A stretch of 64,000 bases of DNA from Microbacterium sp. 10M-3C3 (GTDB lineage: Bacteria; Actinomycetota; Actinomycetes; Actinomycetales; Microbacteriaceae). The translations under genes and the position numbers were made by a program. This document shows positions 24,990 through 34,017 of this stretch, in pieces. How positions within the stretch are numbered: the stretch's first letter is position 1; each line of letters starts with the position of its first letter. Location: the NCBI RefSeq assembly GCF_003931875.1, contig NZ_CP034245.1:2480001-2544000 (forward strand). Direction: 5' to 3'. The notes under the pieces are model-generated. The model did no database searches, was not told the DNA's origin, and worked only from the letters and a program-made list of their open reading frames with translations.

Positions 24990-27900
24990 GTGTCGAGCCA
25001 GGTGACGGGCGTCGGTACTTCCAACGAGGGCGAATTCGGCGCCAATGAGTGGTTGGTCGATGAGCTCTACGAGCAGTTCAAGGTCGACAAGAACTCCGTC
25101 GACAAGGCCTGGTGGCCGATCCTCGAGTCCTACCACCCCGTCGTCGAGGAAGGCGCCGCGCCCGCTGCGCCCGCCGCATCCGCGTCGGCCGGCGCACCCT
25201 CGGCACCCGCCGCCCCCGCGAGCAGCGCGGCCCCGGGCAGCGACGCGCACCCCGTGACCGCACCGGTTCCCGTCGTCAACTCCGCACCGCCCGTCGCCCG
25301 CACGACGGCCAAGCCCGCGGCGCCCCGCCCGATCCCCGCCCAGGCCCAGGACAAGGCCCCCGCCGGCGAGGTCGCGCTCGACGAGGACACCGTCACGCCG
25401 CTGCGCGGGATGCCGAAGACCCTCGCCGCGAACATGGACGAGTCGCTGACCGTCCCCACCGCCACGAGCGTGCGCACCGTCCCCGCCAAGCTGATGATCG
25501 ACAACCGCATCGTCATCAACAACCACATGGCGCGCACGCGCGGCGGCAAGGTCAGCTTCACGCACCTCATCGGCTGGGCGATCATCCAGGCGCTCAAGGA
25601 GTTCCCGAGCCAGAACGTCTTCTACGCCGAGATCGACGGCAAGCCCTCGGTCGTCGCGCCGGCGCACATCAACCTCGGCATCGCGATCGACATCCCCAAG
25701 CCCGACGGCTCGCGGGCGCTCCTGGTCCCGAGCATCAAGCGCGCCGAGTCGCTCACCTTCGGCGAGTACCTCTCCTCGTATGAGGACCTCGTCCAGCGGG
25801 CGCGTGGCAACAAGCTGACGGCGGCCGACTTCCAGGGCACGACGATCTCGCTCACCAACCCCGGCGGCATCGGCACCGTCCACTCGGTGCCGCGCCTCAT
25901 GAAGGGGCAGGGCTGCATCGTCGGCGCCGGCGCCCTCGAGTACCCCGCGGAGTTCCAGGGCGCGAGCGACAAGACGCTCAACGAGCTGGCGATCGGCAAG
26001 ACGATCACCCTCACGAGCACCTACGACCACCGCGTCATCCAGGGCGCCGGCTCCGGCGAGTTCCTGAAGAAGGTGCACGAGCTGCTCATCGGGCAGCGCG
26101 GCTTCTACGACGACATCTTCGCCGCCCTGCGCATCCCGTACGCGCCGATCCACTGGGCCGCCGACATCAACGTCGACATCTCCGAGCGCATCGACAAGAC
26201 CGCGCGCGTGCAGGAGCTCATCAACTCGTTCCGCGTGCGCGGCCACCTGATGGCCGACATCGACCCGCTGCAGTACGTGCAGCGCACGCACCCCGACCTC
26301 GAGATCGAGTCCCACGGCCTGACGTTCTGGGACCTCGACCGCGAGTTCGTCACGGGCGGTTTCGGCGGCAAGCGCGTCATGAAGCTGCGCGACATCCTCG
26401 GCGTGCTCCGCGACTCGTACTGCCGCACGATCGGCATCGAGTACATGCACATCCAGGACCCCGAGCAGCGGGCGTGGTTCCAGCAGCACGTCGAGGTGAA
26501 GTACCAGAAGCCCGGCCACGACGAGCAGCTGCGGATCCTCTCCAAGCTCAACGAGGCCGAGGCGTTCGAGACCTTCCTGCAGACGAAGTTCGTCGGCCAG
26601 AAGCGGTTCAGCCTCGAGGGCGGCGAGTCGCTCATCCCGCTGCTGGACGAGCTGCTGCGCGGCGCCGCGTCGGCCGAGCTCGACGGCGCTGCGATCGGCA
26701 TGGCGCACCGCGGTCGGCTGAACGTGCTCACGAACATCGCCGGCAAGACGTACGGCCAGGTCTTCCGCGAGTTCGAGGGCTCGATCGCCGTCGGCAGCAA
26801 GAAGGGCTCCGGCGACGTCAAGTACCACCTCGGCACCGAGGGCACGTTCCGGGCCGAGGACGGCGGCGAGCTGCCGGTGTACCTCGCGGCCAACCCGTCG
26901 CACCTGGAGACGGTCGACGGCGTCCTCGAGGGCGTCGTCCGCGCCAAGCAGGACCGCAAGCCCATCGGCACGTTCTCGTGGCTGCCCGTGCTCGTCCACG
27001 GCGACGCGGCCTTCGCCGGTCAGGGCGTCGTCGTCGAGACGCTGCAGATGTCGCAGCTGCGCGGCTACCGCACGGGCGGCACGGTCCACGTCGTGGTCAA
27101 CAACCAGGTGGGCTTCACGACCACCCCGACCGATGCGCGCAGCTCGGTCTACGCGACCGACGTCGCCAAGACGGTCCAGGCACCGATCTTCCACGTGAAC
27201 GGCGACGACCCGGAGGCCGTCGTGCGCGTCGCGCAGCTGGCCTTCGAGTACCGCCAGGAGTTCAACCGCGACGTCGTGATCGACCTGGTCTGCTACCGCC
27301 GCCGCGGCCACAACGAGGGCGACGACCCGTCGATGACGCAGCCGCTCATGACCAACCTCATCGAGGCCAAGCGCTCGGTCCGTCGCCTCTACACCGAGGC
27401 CCTCGTCGGACGTGGCGACATCACCGAGGAGGAGTACGAACAGGCGAAGCAGGACTTCCAGCGCCGCCTCGAGGTCGCCTTCGCGGAGACGCACGCCGCC
27501 GAGACCGGCACGAGCCCGGTCGTCGGCGCGGATGCGGCGGACGAGCCGGTCGCGGGGGCCCCGGAGACGACCGGCGTCCCGGTGGAGGTCGTGCACTCGA
27601 TCGGCGACGCGTTCGTGAACAAGCCCGAGGGCTTCACGGTGCACACGAAGCTGCAGCAGCTGCTCGACAAGCGCCTGGACATGAGCCGCAACGGCAACAT
27701 CGACTGGGGCTTCGGCGAGCTGCTCGCCTTCGGGTCGCTGCTGCTGGAGGGCACCCCGGTGCGCCTGGCCGGTCAGGACTCCCGCCGCGGCACGTTCGTG
27801 CAGCGCCACTCGGTGCTCCACGACCGCGAGAACGGCCAGGAGTGGATCCCGCTGACGAATCTCAGCGACTCGCAGGGCCGCTTCTACGTGTACGACTCGC

Positions 27901-28721
27901 TCCTGAGCGAGTACGCCGCGATGGCCTTCGAGTACGGGTACTCGGTCGAGCGCCCGGACGCGCTCGTGCTGTGGGAGGCGCAGTTCGGCGACTTCGCCAA
28001 CGGCGCCCAGTCGGTCATCGACGAGTACATCTCGGCCGCCGACCAGAAGTGGGGCCAGCAGTCGAGCGTCGTGCTGCTGCTTCCGCACGGCTACGAGGGC
28101 CAGGGCCCCGACCACTCCTCCGCGCGCATCGAGCGCTACCTGCAGCTGTGCGCGCAGGACAACATGACCGTCGCGCGTCCGTCGACCCCGGCGTCCTACT
28201 TCCACCTGCTGCGCCGCCAGGCATATCAGCGCCCGCGTCGCCCGCTCGTCGTGTTCACCCCGAAGGCCATGCTGCGCCTGCGCGGCGCGACGAGCCCCGT
28301 GGAGGATTTCCTCTCCGGGCGCTTCGAGCCGGTCATCGACGACGACCGGGGTCTGGACCGCTCGGCGGTGCGCCGCGTGCTGCTGCACGCCGGCAAGATC
28401 CACTGGGACCTCCGCAGCGAGTTCGAGAAGAACCCGAACCCCGAGATCGCCCTCGTGCGCCTCGAGCAGTACTACCCGGCGCCGCTGGAGGAGCTGAACC
28501 GCGTGCTCGACTCCTACCCGAACGCCGAGCTGGTGTGGGTGCAGGACGAGCCGGAGAACCAGGGCGCGTGGCCGTTCATCGCCCTGGAGGTGGTCAAGCA
28601 CCTGCACGGTCGCACCATCCGCCGCGTCTCGCGCGCGGCCGCCGCGAGCCCCGCGACCGGATCTCCGAAGGTCCACGCGCACGAGCACGCGAAGCTCATG
28701 GAGGCCGCGCTCACACTCTGA
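24990..28721 (+). CDS. kgd: multifunctional 2-oxoglutarate metabolism enzyme (Kgd)
   Basis: A 1243-residue fused protein typical of actinobacteria. The N-terminal helix NEWLVDELYEQFKVDKNSVDKAWW is followed by an Ala/Pro-rich linker. An E2-like succinyltransferase domain spans about 140-375, with the active-site motif DHRVIQGAGSGEF. A thiamine-diphosphate E1 domain covers the rest, with AIGMAHRGRLNVLTNIAGK near 570-588 and HYEGQGPDHSSARIERYLQ-type motifs. It catalyses 2-oxoglutarate decarboxylation, 2-hydroxy-3-oxoadipate formation and the E1/E2 steps of the TCA-cycle complex. There is no lipoyl domain. GTG at 24990 matches family length and follows GAGGAAAG. Confidence 0.95.
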   Translation: MSSQVTGVGTSNEGEFGANEWLVDELYEQFKVDKNSVDKAWWPILESYHPVVEEGAAPAAPAASASAGAPSAPAAPASSAAPGSDAHPVTAPVPVVNSAPPVARTTAKPAAPRPIPAQAQDKAPAGEVALDEDTVTPLRGMPKTLAANMDESLTVPTATSVRTVPAKLMIDNRIVINNHMARTRGGKVSFTHLIGWAIIQALKEFPSQNVFYAEIDGKPSVVAPAHINLGIAIDIPKPDGSRALLVPSIKRAESLTFGEYLSSYEDLVQRARGNKLTAADFQGTTISLTNPGGIGTVHSVPRLMKGQGCIVGAGALEYPAEFQGASDKTLNELAIGKTITLTSTYDHRVIQGAGSGEFLKKVHELLIGQRGFYDDIFAALRIPYAPIHWAADINVDISERIDKTARVQELINSFRVRGHLMADIDPLQYVQRTHPDLEIESHGLTFWDLDREFVTGGFGGKRVMKLRDILGVLRDSYCRTIGIEYMHIQDPEQRAWFQQHVEVKYQKPGHDEQLRILSKLNEAEAFETFLQTKFVGQKRFSLEGGESLIPLLDELLRGAASAELDGAAIGMAHRGRLNVLTNIAGKTYGQVFREFEGSIAVGSKKGSGDVKYHLGTEGTFRAEDGGELPVYLAANPSHLETVDGVLEGVVRAKQDRKPIGTFSWLPVLVHGDAAFAGQGVVVETLQMSQLRGYRTGGTVHVVVNNQVGFTTTPTDARSSVYATDVAKTVQAPIFHVNGDDPEAVVRVAQLAFEYRQEFNRDVVIDLVCYRRRGHNEGDDPSMTQPLMTNLIEAKRSVRRLYTEALVGRGDITEEEYEQAKQDFQRRLEVAFAETHAAETGTSPVVGADAADEPVAGAPETTGVPVEVVHSIGDAFVNKPEGFTVHTKLQQLLDKRLDMSRNGNIDWGFGELLAFGSLLLEGTPVRLAGQDSRRGTFVQRHSVLHDRENGQEWIPLTNLSDSQGRFYVYDSLLSEYAAMAFEYGYSVERPDALVLWEAQFGDFANGAQSVIDEYISAADQKWGQQSSVVLLLPHGYEGQGPDHSSARIERYLQLCAQDNMTVARPSTPASYFHLLRRQAYQRPRRPLVVFTPKAMLRLRGATSPVEDFLSGRFEPVIDDDRGLDRSAVRRVLLHAGKIHWDLRSEFEKNPNPEIALVRLEQYYPAPLEELNRVLDSYPNAELVWVQDEPENQGAWPFIALEVVKHLHGRTIRRVSRAAAASPATGSPKVHAHEHAKLMEAALTL

Positions 28722-28736
28722 GCGGCGCCGCCACGA

Positions 28737-28773
28737 ACGCAGGGCCCCCATCCTCGGGACGGGGGCCCTGCGT
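28737..28773. terminator. bidirectional terminator between kgd and the esterase gene
   Basis: A perfect 13-bp stem (28737-28749 and 28761-28773, core gggccccc/gggggccc) with an 11-base loop lies between the convergent stops. No strong T tract follows on either strand. Confidence 0.75.
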
Positions 28774-28788
28774 CGTGTCCGGCCGCGG

Positions 28789-30090
28789 TCAACCGGACGG
28801 CGCGGCGAGGCCGAGCGCGGCGCCCAGCGCGCCCACGCCGAAGTTCACGCCGTCGTCGAGCACGGCGCCGGTGTGGCCCTGGCCGTCGAAAACCTGGGTT
28901 GCGACGTCGAAGCCGGCGGCGGTCGCCGCTGCCGCGTTGCGCTGCTGGCCCGGGCCGAACGTCTGATCGTCGCCGCCCCACGTGAACACGGCGGTGTGGC
29001 CGGCATAGGTGCCCGCCGGCGCCGCCGCCATGATCGCGGCCGGGGTGCTGGCGTTGAAGCGCGCCGAGTCTCCGCCGAAGACGTCCTTCACCGTCTCGTC
29101 GACGTGCTCCGACCCGGGGTACTCGTTGCCGGAGACGTCGAGGATGTTCCCCCACAGGTCCGGATGCTGCGCACCCCACAGGGCCGCGCACGATCCGCCG
29201 TTCGAGTAGCCGCCGATGATCCAGTAGCGGTGGTCCTGGACGATGTTCAGGTGCGCCGCCGCCCACTGCGGAATGAGCTGTGTGAAGTACGTCGCGACCG
29301 CGCCGTACATCGCCGAGTCCCCGCACGCGGGATCGCGGTCGGGCGCGCCGAGCTGATCGGCGACGATCGCGATCGGGGCCAGACCGTCGTGGGCGGCGGC
29401 GTACGCGTCGAGCGCCCGCGCGAGGTTCGTCGGGTCGGGCGAGCCCGGCTGGCCCATCATGAACACCAGGAGGGGGAGCTTCGGCGGGTCGGGCACGAGC
29501 GCGGCCGGCGGCAGGTAGAGCGCCGCGTCCCGCGCCGCGAACGCGCCGCTCGGGATGCGGGTCGCCCCGGTCAGCGCGCTGACCGTGCCCTTCGCCGGCA
29601 TGCCGGCGGGGGCCGTCCACGTCTGGTACAGCGTCGCGGGGTCGGGGTCGGCGGCGGAGACGGGCGGCAGATCGGCGTCGTTGAGGGCCTGCACGCCCAG
29701 GATCGCGGCCAGGTTGTGGGTGATGCCGTACGACGTGTTGACGCCCAGGCCGCCTGCCGCCAGCGACAGCACGATCGCGAGGACGCCCGCGAGCCGACGC
29801 CACCACGGCCGGCGGGCGACGCCGATCGCTCCGGCCGCGACGCCCGCGACGGCGGCCGCCGCCCACAGGGGCGCCGGCCACGGCAGCGGGCCGTCGAAGG
29901 CGTTGCGCGCCGACAGCACAAGCGCGATCGCGAACATCGCGGCGCCCGCGCCGAGCGCGACGGCGAGGGTGAGGAGGATGCGCCGCGGCGGCGCGACGAC
30001 GACCACGAGCACCGCCACGACCGCGAGCACCGCAACGATGTGCAGGACCGGACTGTCGATGAGCTCGAAGGAGAGCATGAACTGCTTCAT
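28789..30090 (-). CDS. membrane-anchored esterase (alpha/beta hydrolase)
   Basis: Protein of 433 residues with two parts. The N-terminal ~115 residues form about four hydrophobic segments. An extracytoplasmic alpha/beta-hydrolase domain of the esterase-D/mycolyltransferase-like superfamily follows. Its nucleophile elbow is GGYSNGG (about 291-297, Ser in the middle). A downstream FTWGGDDQTFGPGQ supplies a candidate acid, and the QGHTGAV segment a candidate catalytic His. The ATG at 30090 overlaps the stop of the DUF2156 gene by four bases. The coupling suggests it acts on the lipid or amino-acid ester made by that protein, which is inference. Confidence 0.85.
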   Translation of the reverse strand: MKQFMLSFELIDSPVLHIVAVLAVVAVLVVVVAPPRRILLTLAVALGAGAAMFAIALVLSARNAFDGPLPWPAPLWAAAAVAGVAAGAIGVARRPWWRRLAGVLAIVLSLAAGGLGVNTSYGITHNLAAILGVQALNDADLPPVSAADPDPATLYQTWTAPAGMPAKGTVSALTGATRIPSGAFAARDAALYLPPAALVPDPPKLPLLVFMMGQPGSPDPTNLARALDAYAAAHDGLAPIAIVADQLGAPDRDPACGDSAMYGAVATYFTQLIPQWAAAHLNIVQDHRYWIIGGYSNGGSCAALWGAQHPDLWGNILDVSGNEYPGSEHVDETVKDVFGGDSARFNASTPAAIMAAAPAGTYAGHTAVFTWGGDDQTFGPGQQRNAAAATAAGFDVATQVFDGQGHTGAVLDDGVNFGVGALGAALGLAAPSG

Positions 30091-32582
30091 CGGCGGCCTC
30101 CCCAGGCGGTGCGCGCGAGGGCGACGAGGTCGGCGCGCGACGCGTCGGGCAGATAGGCACGGCCGACCGCCGCGCCGATCGCCGGCAGCTGGAGCGCGTC
30201 GCGGTACGCCATGAACAGCGGCCGGTAACGCGGGCGGAACTTGCCCTTGAACCGGAACAGCGAGGCGAAGCCGTACGCGGGCTCGAGGGCGTCGGCGAGC
30301 CACCGCAGGAAGGCGCGCAGGGCTGAGGGCTCCGCATCCGCTTCGTCGGGGTCGTCCGCCAGGGGCGCCCCGGACAGGCTCAGGATCTCCGCGCCCTCGT
30401 CGCGCAGCGCCAGCGCGGCCTTCGCGATGAGGAACTCCATCATGCCGTTCGGGCCTCCGATGCGCCGGCGCATGAAGTCCAGCGTCCAGCCCGTCACGCG
30501 GCCGTGCGTCCAGGTCGGCATCCAGCTCGTGACGGCCTCGATGCGGTCGTCGGGTCCGACGGCGAGGAGCAGTCGCACGTCGGCGTCGCGCAGCTCGTCG
30601 AGGGAGCCGAGCGTGAAGCCCATCTCGGGGAGAGCGCGATCGGCCACCCACTCCTCGTCGATCGCGACGATCTGCGTCGTCTGCGCAAGCGTGAGGTCGT
30701 TCCACCGCGACCACACGGCCGTGTACCCCTCGCGCTCGGCCCGCGTGAGGGGCTGGCGCACCTTCTGCCAGGCCTTGCCGGTGAACTCCAGGCCGCGCAG
30801 GTCCAGGACCGTCTCGACGCCGACCGGCAGCGCCTGCCACCCGCGCGGGCGCAGCGCGTCCATCGTCTCCTCGTGCACGCTGTAGAGGACCGGCGTCCAG
30901 CCGTGGCGCCCGCAGAACTCGGCGAACTCCTCGACGACCTCCGCCCGGTCCTCGAGAGGCGCGAGCGGGTCCGCGAGCGCGAGGGCGACGTCGCCGACCA
31001 CGCGGTAGGCGATCCCCGCCGCACGGTCGGCGGGGTACCAGTACCGGTTGCCGTCCCACGTGCCGAGGAACCCCAGGGTGTCGCCGCCGCGGCGGAGGAG
31101 GTCGCGGTACAGGCGGCCGTCCTCGCCGCGCGGAAGCCGCGGGTGGCGGTACACCCAGAGCATCGCCGCGACGACGACCGCCCAGAACAGCACGCCCACC
31201 CACTGGTAGGCGAAGAGGGCGAGACCGCGGTGCGGGAAGGGCGTGTGGCCCGCCGGCTCCAGGAACACCCGCGGGATGAACCTCCGCAACGTCAGGAGGA
31301 CCAGCTCGGTGCGGGTGGGGGCCGCGTCGAACTCGTGGCTGCCCGCCGCCTCCACGAGCGCGAACGTCGTCGCGCACACGACGAATGCCGCCACCACCAC
31401 ACCGGTCGCGGTGCCGGCCGCGCGGCGCGTGGCGCGGATGCCGAACAGCCGGCGCGAGAGCACGAGGGCGACCACGAGCGCGACGGGGATGCCGATCGAC
31501 GCCGTGACCCACAGGACGTACTCCGCGCCGCTCCCGTCGTCCCATGCGCTGACGATGTCGGGCTCGAACCACCACGCCACGACCGCGAGCACCGCGAGCG
31601 CGGACTGCACGCCGACCGCGAGCATCCACGCGGCACGTCGCCCCTGGCGCAGCCCGAGCGCCGCGACGATCAGCAGCACGAGCGGCGTGGCGGCGAGGAG
31701 CGCGGGTCCCACGCCGCGCGTGAGCAGCAGGGACAGCTGGGCGTCGCATCCGGGCAGGTTCGCCGCGGCGGCGCACCGGGCGACGAGCACGTCGTCGTAC
31801 TGGGCGTACGTGTCCACGACGACCGAGAACGGCCCGCGCCCGCCGCCGGTGACCAGGCCCACGAGCGGCCCGAGCGCGCTGACGGCGACGAGGAGCGCCA
31901 CGAGGGCCCGCGACTCCCGCACCGAGCTGCGGTGCCAGCCGCCGTGATGACCGGTCCGGCGCACCAGAACGGCGCCGACGGCCAGCCCGAGGATCGCCGT
32001 GGCGATCCGGTACCAGTCGTCGGCGTCGCCGCCGTACAGGGCGAACAGCGCGAGGACCCCGAAGCCGCCCACGCGCAGCCGCCGCCGCCACAGCGCCGGC
32101 GCGAACGCCGACGCCGCCATGACGACCCCCACGATCGGGATGACGGGGTCGACCACCGGCACCTCGGCGGCGACCACCGGCTGCAGGTCGGTCACCGTCC
32201 ACGCGGCGGCGTGGAGTGCAACCCCGACCAGCACACCCGCCACGCCGAGGACGGGAAGCAGCACGAGGGCGCGGACGCTGCCGAGCAGGCGCTCGGCGTA
32301 GGCCAGCACCGTGAGCGACAGGACGAAGGCGAAGGCCGCGTGCACCGGCGACCCCGCCACGACGAGGGCCGTCACGAGGCTCGTCCAGCGCCCGCCGGCG
32401 AAGGTCGTCAGAGGGCCGGCGCCGTACGGCGACGAATCCGTCCCCCACAGCGTGCCGGTGGCCGTCGCGGCGACGACGACGAGCACGGCGAAGCCGACGG
32501 CGACGGGGTGGGAGCGCAGCCATGCGGCGACGATCCGCCCGCGCACGAGCGGGGCGCGCACGGGCGCGTCGGTGGAAGGCAC
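30087..32582 (-). CDS. DUF2156/MprF-like membrane protein (putative aminoacyl-phosphatidylglycerol synthase)
   Basis: Large membrane protein of 831 residues. The first ~220 residues make a rhomboid-like bundle without the Ser/His dyad of active rhomboid proteases. More hydrophobic segments reach about residue 480. The C-terminal ~330 residues are the DUF2156 GNAT-like domain of MprF, with LGTWDGNRYWYPADRAAGIAYRVVGDVALALADPLAP, GFTLGSLDEL and RRIGGPNGMMEFLIAKAA. MprF-type enzymes transfer amino acids from tRNA to phosphatidylglycerol and lower net negative surface charge. The amino acid here is unknown. GTG at 32582 has TAGCAT six bases upstream; the gene is coupled to the esterase. Confidence 0.85.
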   Translation of the reverse strand: MPSTDAPVRAPLVRGRIVAAWLRSHPVAVGFAVLVVVAATATGTLWGTDSSPYGAGPLTTFAGGRWTSLVTALVVAGSPVHAAFAFVLSLTVLAYAERLLGSVRALVLLPVLGVAGVLVGVALHAAAWTVTDLQPVVAAEVPVVDPVIPIVGVVMAASAFAPALWRRRLRVGGFGVLALFALYGGDADDWYRIATAILGLAVGAVLVRRTGHHGGWHRSSVRESRALVALLVAVSALGPLVGLVTGGGRGPFSVVVDTYAQYDDVLVARCAAAANLPGCDAQLSLLLTRGVGPALLAATPLVLLIVAALGLRQGRRAAWMLAVGVQSALAVLAVVAWWFEPDIVSAWDDGSGAEYVLWVTASIGIPVALVVALVLSRRLFGIRATRRAAGTATGVVVAAFVVCATTFALVEAAGSHEFDAAPTRTELVLLTLRRFIPRVFLEPAGHTPFPHRGLALFAYQWVGVLFWAVVVAAMLWVYRHPRLPRGEDGRLYRDLLRRGGDTLGFLGTWDGNRYWYPADRAAGIAYRVVGDVALALADPLAPLEDRAEVVEEFAEFCGRHGWTPVLYSVHEETMDALRPRGWQALPVGVETVLDLRGLEFTGKAWQKVRQPLTRAEREGYTAVWSRWNDLTLAQTTQIVAIDEEWVADRALPEMGFTLGSLDELRDADVRLLLAVGPDDRIEAVTSWMPTWTHGRVTGWTLDFMRRRIGGPNGMMEFLIAKAALALRDEGAEILSLSGAPLADDPDEADAEPSALRAFLRWLADALEPAYGFASLFRFKGKFRPRYRPLFMAYRDALQLPAIGAAVGRAYLPDASRADLVALARTAWGGRR

Positions 32583-32588
32583 GTCCGG

Positions 32589-32594
32589 ATGCTA
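32589..32594 (-). promoter_or_regulatory. -10 hexamer TAGCAT, leaderless start of the DUF2156 operon
   Basis: TAGCAT on the minus strand is six bases before the GTG at 32582. Confidence 0.5.
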
Positions 32595-32612
32595 CTGCCC
32601 GGCGCCCTTCCG

Positions 32613-32635
32613 GCCCCATCGCGTGACTATGGGGC
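32613..32635 (-). terminator. possible terminator after the Eis-like gene
   Basis: A 7-bp stem (gccccat/atggggc) with a nine-base loop lies 37 bases past the stop at 32672. No T tract. Confidence 0.35.
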
Positions 32636-32671
32636 GCCTATGGGCCGGCTGTGACCTGCCCACCGGGAGGC

Positions 32672-33967
32672 TCAGTACCAGATGTCGAGAGTCGGCGTCA
32701 CGGCCGCGGCGAAGGCGGCGTCGAGCGCGGCGAGGACCGCCGCATCCGCCCGCACGCGACCCGCCGCCGCGAGCGCGCTCCACCGCACGCCGCCCAGCAG
32801 CGCCGACGAGAGCGCCCCCACGTCGGCGCGCACGTCGGGCTCGCCGACTGCGGCCGCCACGTGTGCCGCGCCGGCTGCGCCGGCCTCCAGCCGCCACACG
32901 CCCGTCGCGAGGCCGAGGGGATCCTCGACCGCGAAGACCACCGACAGCGGGCGCGCGTACGTGCGTGCCGCGAGCACCGCGGGAACATCCAGGACCCGCA
33001 GCCAGCCGTGGTCGGTCACCGACACCCTCGCCGCGCGCTGGTCGGAGATCATCCAGCGCACGGGGTCGTCGACGGGGCGCAGCGACGCGGTGACGGTCGC
33101 CACCAGGTCGTGCTCGATCGCGAACCGCCACAGCGCCGCGTGCGCGTCGGGGCCGTCGGCGACGAGCGCGTGGATCCGCAGCTCGTGGGCCGTGTAGTCG
33201 TCGCCGCCATCGGCCAGCGCATATACGAGGACCCCGCGGTCCACCTCGCCGTCGCGATAGACGACGGCGCGGATGCGGAGGGCGTTCTCGGTGCCCGGCC
33301 GCAGCCCCGCCACCCGTCGCCACTGCCCCGGATACGCGGGCACGGCGCCGGGCTGCGCGCGTCGGACGCGTTCGTGCAGCGCGGCGATCCGCTCGGGCAC
33401 CTGCTCGCGCGCGACGAACTCGAGCCGGCCGGTCGGCGTCGGGCCGGTCCACGCCGCACGGCGCGTGTCGATGCGCCAGTCGGCGGTGAACACAGCCGGC
33501 GAGAAACCCCAACGGCCGTAGATCGTGGCCTCGGTGACGGTCAGACCGGCGAGCGGGAACCCGGCGGCGGCCGCCGTGCGCAGCTCGCCTCCCAGCATCG
33601 CCGCCGCGATCCCGCGGCGGCGGTGGGTGGGGGCGACCGTCACGCCGCTGATGGCCCACATCGGCAGGACGCGCTCCGGGTCGACCGTGACCTCGCTCGC
33701 CCACGCGTCGATCGTCGCGACGGGCGCTCCAGGATCGGCGGCATGAGGGTCGGTCACGGCGGTCAGACGCCGGTTGACGAGGGCGGCCCGGGACTCGGCG
33801 ATCTGCTCGGCAGTGGGCTCCTCGTCGAGGAAGCCGCGGGCCACCGCGGGCAGGAAGACGTCGAACTCGGCGCCGTCGTTGGCCATGCGCCGATAGACCA
33901 GGCCGCGCTCGGCGAGCGCCGTCGTGGAGGTGTCGTCCAAGGGGAGGTCGCGTGCGTCGACGGTCAT
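32672..33967 (-). CDS. eis: Eis-family GNAT N-acetyltransferase
   Basis: Acetyltransferase of 431 residues with the tripartite Eis layout. The first GNAT domain has the acetyl-CoA loop TVAPTHRRRGIAAAML (about 110-125) and a typical ATIYGRWGFSPAVFTADWRI (147-166). A second degenerate GNAT domain occupies the middle. A C-terminal sterol-carrier-like domain ends DIWY; the terminal carboxylate serves as catalytic base in known Eis proteins. Eis enzymes acetylate several amines of aminoglycosides and Lys residues, but the native substrate here is unknown. ATG at 33967 follows TAGGTT by six bases. Divergent from the lipid kinase gene. Confidence 0.9.
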   Translation of the reverse strand: MTVDARDLPLDDTSTTALAERGLVYRRMANDGAEFDVFLPAVARGFLDEEPTAEQIAESRAALVNRRLTAVTDPHAADPGAPVATIDAWASEVTVDPERVLPMWAISGVTVAPTHRRRGIAAAMLGGELRTAAAAGFPLAGLTVTEATIYGRWGFSPAVFTADWRIDTRRAAWTGPTPTGRLEFVAREQVPERIAALHERVRRAQPGAVPAYPGQWRRVAGLRPGTENALRIRAVVYRDGEVDRGVLVYALADGGDDYTAHELRIHALVADGPDAHAALWRFAIEHDLVATVTASLRPVDDPVRWMISDQRAARVSVTDHGWLRVLDVPAVLAARTYARPLSVVFAVEDPLGLATGVWRLEAGAAGAAHVAAAVGEPDVRADVGALSSALLGGVRWSALAAAGRVRADAAVLAALDAAFAAAVTPTLDIWY

Positions 33968-33973
33968 CCTTCC

Positions 33974-33979
33974 AACCTA
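33974..33979 (-). promoter_or_regulatory. -10 hexamer TAGGTT, leaderless start of the Eis-like gene
   Basis: TAGGTT on the minus strand is six bases before the ATG at 33967. Confidence 0.55.
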
Positions 33980-33991
33980 GGCGCCGGCGCC
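33980..33991. promoter_or_regulatory. 12-bp palindrome between divergent leaderless promoters
   Basis: The perfect palindrome ggcgccggcgcc directly abuts the Eis-side -10 hexamer and lies 14 bases from the other. It could be an operator, but such GC palindromes are common at this base composition. Confidence 0.3.
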
Positions 33992-34005
33992 GACGTGAGC
34001 ACCGG

Positions 34006-34011
34006 CATACT
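34006..34011 (+). promoter_or_regulatory. -10 hexamer CATACT, leaderless start of the lipid kinase gene
   Basis: CATACT is six bases before the GTG at 34018. Confidence 0.5.
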
Positions 34012-34017
34012 GATCGC

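Noticed and set aside
23088..28751. Very long open frame antisense to kgd and guaB1 region
   Set aside because: Over 1800 codons on the minus strand, but it is opposite kgd, has no domain, and its composition (Val/Arg/Leu/Ala-rich) is what a GC-rich coding strand gives in antisense.
32619..32650. Near-repeat atggggcgccta/tatgggcc before the Eis-like stop
   Set aside because: Too short and imperfect to be a repeat element; partly explained by the small stem at 32613-32635.
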